A DNA stretch of 64,000 bases from Batillaria attramentaria (taxonomy: Eukaryota; Mollusca; Gastropoda; Batillariidae), in the NCBI GenBank assembly GCA_018292915.2, contig JACVVK020000093.1, positions 475,001 to 539,000 of the forward strand, read 5' to 3'. This document shows positions 49,307-64,000 of the stretch, one piece after another. The notes under the pieces were generated by a model. That model was not told the DNA's origin and ran no database searches. It saw only the letters and a list, made by a program, of their open reading frames with translations. The first letter of the stretch is position 1. Every line of letters starts with the position of its first letter. The position numbers and the translations under genes were made by a program.

Positions 49307-49413
49307 CCCTCTAAATGGCCTTTGGTGTTCCCGTCATCCAAATACACAAACCTAAATGACCCTCTAAATGGCCTTTGGTGTTCCCGTCATCCAGATACAC
49401 AAACCTAAATGGC
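49307..49413. repeat. About 55-bp tandem duplication
   Basis: 'ccctctaaatggcctttggtgttcccgtcatcc(a/g)atacacaaacctaaatg' occurs twice, downstream of RPS29. Confidence 0.85.
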
Positions 49414-49757
49414 GACTGGATTATTATGGGGGGAAAATGAAATCTACCGTGGGAGAGGTGGGGCACATGCAGATTGAACTCGGATGATGTATCCTGATTG
49501 CATTACTTTTCCTGCTATTCCACCTCTTCTGTTGCATCCACAGACGTAAAGAGATAGACGCACCGCCGCACGCTGCTTGCGAGTGTCGCTACACTGCGGC
49601 CATCTTGCTGATACCAGAACTGAGAGGCTCTGTGTATAGGACGCCTCGTTCGAAATACAAAGTTCTTTAGAAAGACGTCAGAAATGTGACGTAAGATAAA
49701 GCGGACCAATGCTATGCGCCCTATGTAAACAGCTGGCACTTCCAGGTACTAGCAACA

Positions 49758-50107
49758 TGGTGCGCAGCGGCGTCACTTTTCCGGCACCCCATCTCTATAC
49801 ATCCGTGGTTGCATCCAAAATTTTAAGTCGGACTCCAGATGAGTCGAGACAAATATTTCCTGGCCAAAGCAGGTATTTGTGTAACTATTTTTCTATGGAC
49901 AAGTTGAACAAGTACCCACAAGACAGAAAAGTCAAACTTTGGTTATGTCACACAAAATTTGCCATTTTTGCTTTGGGCAAGTCGCAGTACTCCCTGGAAT
50001 GTTTTCCCCCATCTGATGTGTCGGCGTCAAACATGGCTTGCACGATAGATTTGACATTTTCTCTGCAGTTACAGGTTTTGAGATTGTTAAGTGTGTGGTG
50101 GGTCTGA
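49758..50107 (+). CDS. Unrecognised open frame downstream of RPS29
   Basis: An ATG in good context (GCAACATGG) at 49758 opens about 116 codons. I recognise no domain. The 200 bp upstream resembles a promoter: GCGGCCATCTTGCTG at about 49596 (YY1-like, reverse), and GACGTCAG and TGACGTAA near 49672-49692. It could be a small gene, the first exon of a spliced gene, or a repeat remnant. Weak. Confidence 0.12.
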
Positions 50108-51751
50108 AAGGCTAGTTTCCTTGGATGATAGAACACAAAAGTGGCGAGACGCGCGTGCAAGAACAGAGCTAGATGCGAGTTCTCACTCTGTGCCCTTGAT
50201 CTCTCGGGTGTTCTGTTGCCTGTGTTCAAAAGGTGATCTGCCATCCTAGGGTAAACATTGTGTTGTTTCAGGTGTGAGAGTTTTGTGTGTGTGTTTTTTG
50301 TTTTTTTTTAAATGGGGGGGTCAAAGGGGGAAGGGGTGTGACAAAATTAAAGAATTGACTTATGCACACACGGTCTGTGACACCCCCTGCCGTACGCTGT
50401 CTGGCGCTGATGTCAAGTTCAGTTGGCATGCCAAGCGATGTGGGGCCAAACACTGCGGGTTTCTGTACAAATATGTGCATGCACACCAAGCCGTTGGGCA
50501 CAGTGGCTGCACAATACAGATATGGATTTCAAAGAAAATGCCACATATTCCTATACATAACACTGTGCATGACACCCTAGAAATGCTTAAAATTTTAATT
50601 CACCCCCCAAAAAATCACAAAATTTCAGCAGCCAAAGACTCGAGTGTCAACAAATTCCAATATAATTCCATTTTTTTGGCAGTGCCAGCCGTGACCCCAT
50701 TCCTCTGTCGTATGCCAGCTCTTGTGCCAGCCGTGCATGAATACAAATAGTCCACATGCCAGGCTCATTTTTCACTGTTTTTACCATCACCTGGCATGGA
50801 ACTTCTTTACAAAGCCAACCTTTGTTACTCTGCACATAAATTTTAAAAATTTTGTACAATACTGAGCAGAATTGTTTTTACATGCCCCGGACACGATTAT
50901 CGTCATATGACAAGTATGGGAACTTGGCCAAGTTTTAAACGGACTGGAAGTAAGCGAAAGTCACCATGTGCTGCAATGGGCAACTTAGTTCACTTGTTTT
51001 TAGATATATCCTCTTGTTGGAACGAGGACCAGAAAATGCACAGTAGTGATTTCATAGCCTAAGCAACCTGCCATTTAAAGCTTTAAGTTGCGTTGCGCTA
51101 AAATCATACGCTGTTGCGGCCAACATGCACACAAGGAATACGTACGAACACACATACGCATTTCACATGACATCACATTTTAATCCACATATATCGATCT
51201 GTGTAATACCCTGTCAGCCATACAAAAGTTTAACTGTCACTGTCTTGTGGAACAGGGGAAATGGGTTCACAACAAAGGAAATGTGGTGTTGCAGTTTCAT
51301 ACAGTTACAAATACATGTATACAATACCCTTGCCTTGTTCAAAATTCTATTCTTCTGACCGATGCGGAGAATGCTACACAACAAAGGCATCGCCGGTAAT
51401 GGCTCAGTAAACGCTGAACACAGCAAATACTTCAGAACAAAACACTATTCCATGTATACGATATAATTCAATGAATACCCAACATCCCACAAAAAAAAAT
51501 CATCTATGACAGAAAGGTGGATGTCCTGAAGCACATGGTGGGATAGAGATCTAGTCTAATTCTAATTTCTAATGAAAACAAGCCAGTCTGTATAAGTACT
51601 ACACGTGCCATCCCAACACCTAACTACTGGCTGCAAACAGAACATAAACAGAATCACAGCAAGTTTGTGAGTAAACAGATTGCCAGGGTGCAAGAAAAAA
51701 AGTGATCCATCTTGTAACAGTTTCTTTGTTTTTGGTGGGAACGTGATCCGA
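50108..51751. other. Interval before the EPRS1 3' end
   Basis: Contains the EPRS1 3'UTR at its upper end. The rest is unrecognised AT-moderate sequence with short open frames but no conserved domain. Confidence 0.45.
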
Positions 51752-63454
<11,703 letters not shown>

Positions 63455-64000
63455 CTGTGTTGTATGGAAAAAATAATTTGGTAAAAACTATGTTTGAGGC
63501 CAATAAATAAAACTCTGTGTGTATGCGTGTGTGTGTGTGGATGTGTGTGCGTGTGTACACGTGTATGTGTGCACACGCACACATGCGCATGTATCTACCA
63601 GTTCACATACACAGATGCAACTCTTCTGTTGCTGATATTATATGGTTTAAAAATCAAGTCAACCAAGATTGTGCTGTCTGCACTTCTAAAAGAGCAACTT
63701 CAAATCTGACATAACTGCTCGTAGAATCCCCCCCCCCCCCCCAAAAAAAAAAAAAAAAATCTCTTGCTGACTGAGCGGACTTCCAGATGAGAAAGAGTTA
63801 CTTCAAATATTGAAAAAAGAGCATGCATAAGCAGCACAAAATTAATATCTTGTGTAAGACCTAGAGGCTACTGGGGACCCTCAACAGATGGACATCTCAG
63901 CACTGTTTTGGTATCACAGTCTTTTCACTTTGACACAAAAGAGCCTTTCAAAAATATTTTTGTCATTTCGTGTGCGTGGTCTTATCGTAAGAACAGCGAG

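Overview
This is a eukaryotic (animal) nuclear window. All protein genes are split by GT-AG introns and encode metazoan proteins. The non-coding DNA is crowded with (TG)n/(CA)n microsatellites, poly-G runs, tRNA-headed SINEs, LINE 3' ends, MITEs and a repeat carrying nuclear-receptor-like half-sites. The protein divergence and repeat style suggest a marine mollusc, most likely a gastropod. That is an inference; the sequence itself does not name the species.

Layout: (1) 1-15173 holds two tandem (+) genes for mitochondrial amidoxime-reducing component (mARC, MOSC family). Copy A lacks its 5' end at the window edge; copy B is complete (323 aa). Both have 7 coding exons at equivalent positions, with four of the internal exons and the last exon identical in length. 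(2) 15174-20728 is a tail-to-tail interval with repeats and a probable long SYVN1 3'UTR. It contains an internally deleted LINE flanked by a perfect 13-bp duplication. (3) 20729-31686 (-) is a complete 14-exon SYVN1/HRD1, the ER-associated-degradation E3 ligase (646 aa). (4) 31687-33280 is a head-to-head promoter region with an ERSE-like box and a palindromic foldback element. (5) 33281-41225 (+) is a complete 8-exon SPATA7, a ciliary protein (689 aa); one splice donor contains an in-frame stop. (6) 41226-47372 is repeat-rich intergenic DNA. (7) 47373-48971 (+) is RPS29/uS14 (56 aa, 3 exons) with a TOP-like start. (8) 48972-51751 has no recognised gene. (9) 51752-63454 (-) is the 3' part of EPRS1: WHEP repeats plus the whole prolyl-tRNA synthetase half (11 exons in view); the 5' part lies beyond 64000.

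The genes are housekeeping or cell-biology genes and do not form one pathway. Codon phases were checked across every junction of the six genes and all are consistent, so the exon models are firm. UTR ends, promoters and poly(A) sites are weaker.

The most unusual content is in the repeats. Three dispersed elements (about 547-1434, 3120-4257 and inverted 61934-63050) share a microsatellite near one end, a 3' hairpin followed by CTAG/CTAA, and about 5-7 internal units of roughly 140 bp. Each unit is centred on TGACCTTGA...TCAAGGTCA, and several contain exactly TCAAGGTCAAGGTCA. Other well-bounded insertions are a 2.2-kb hAT-like element nested in an older MITE, two foldback elements with 9-bp duplications, and a SINE with a clear duplication.
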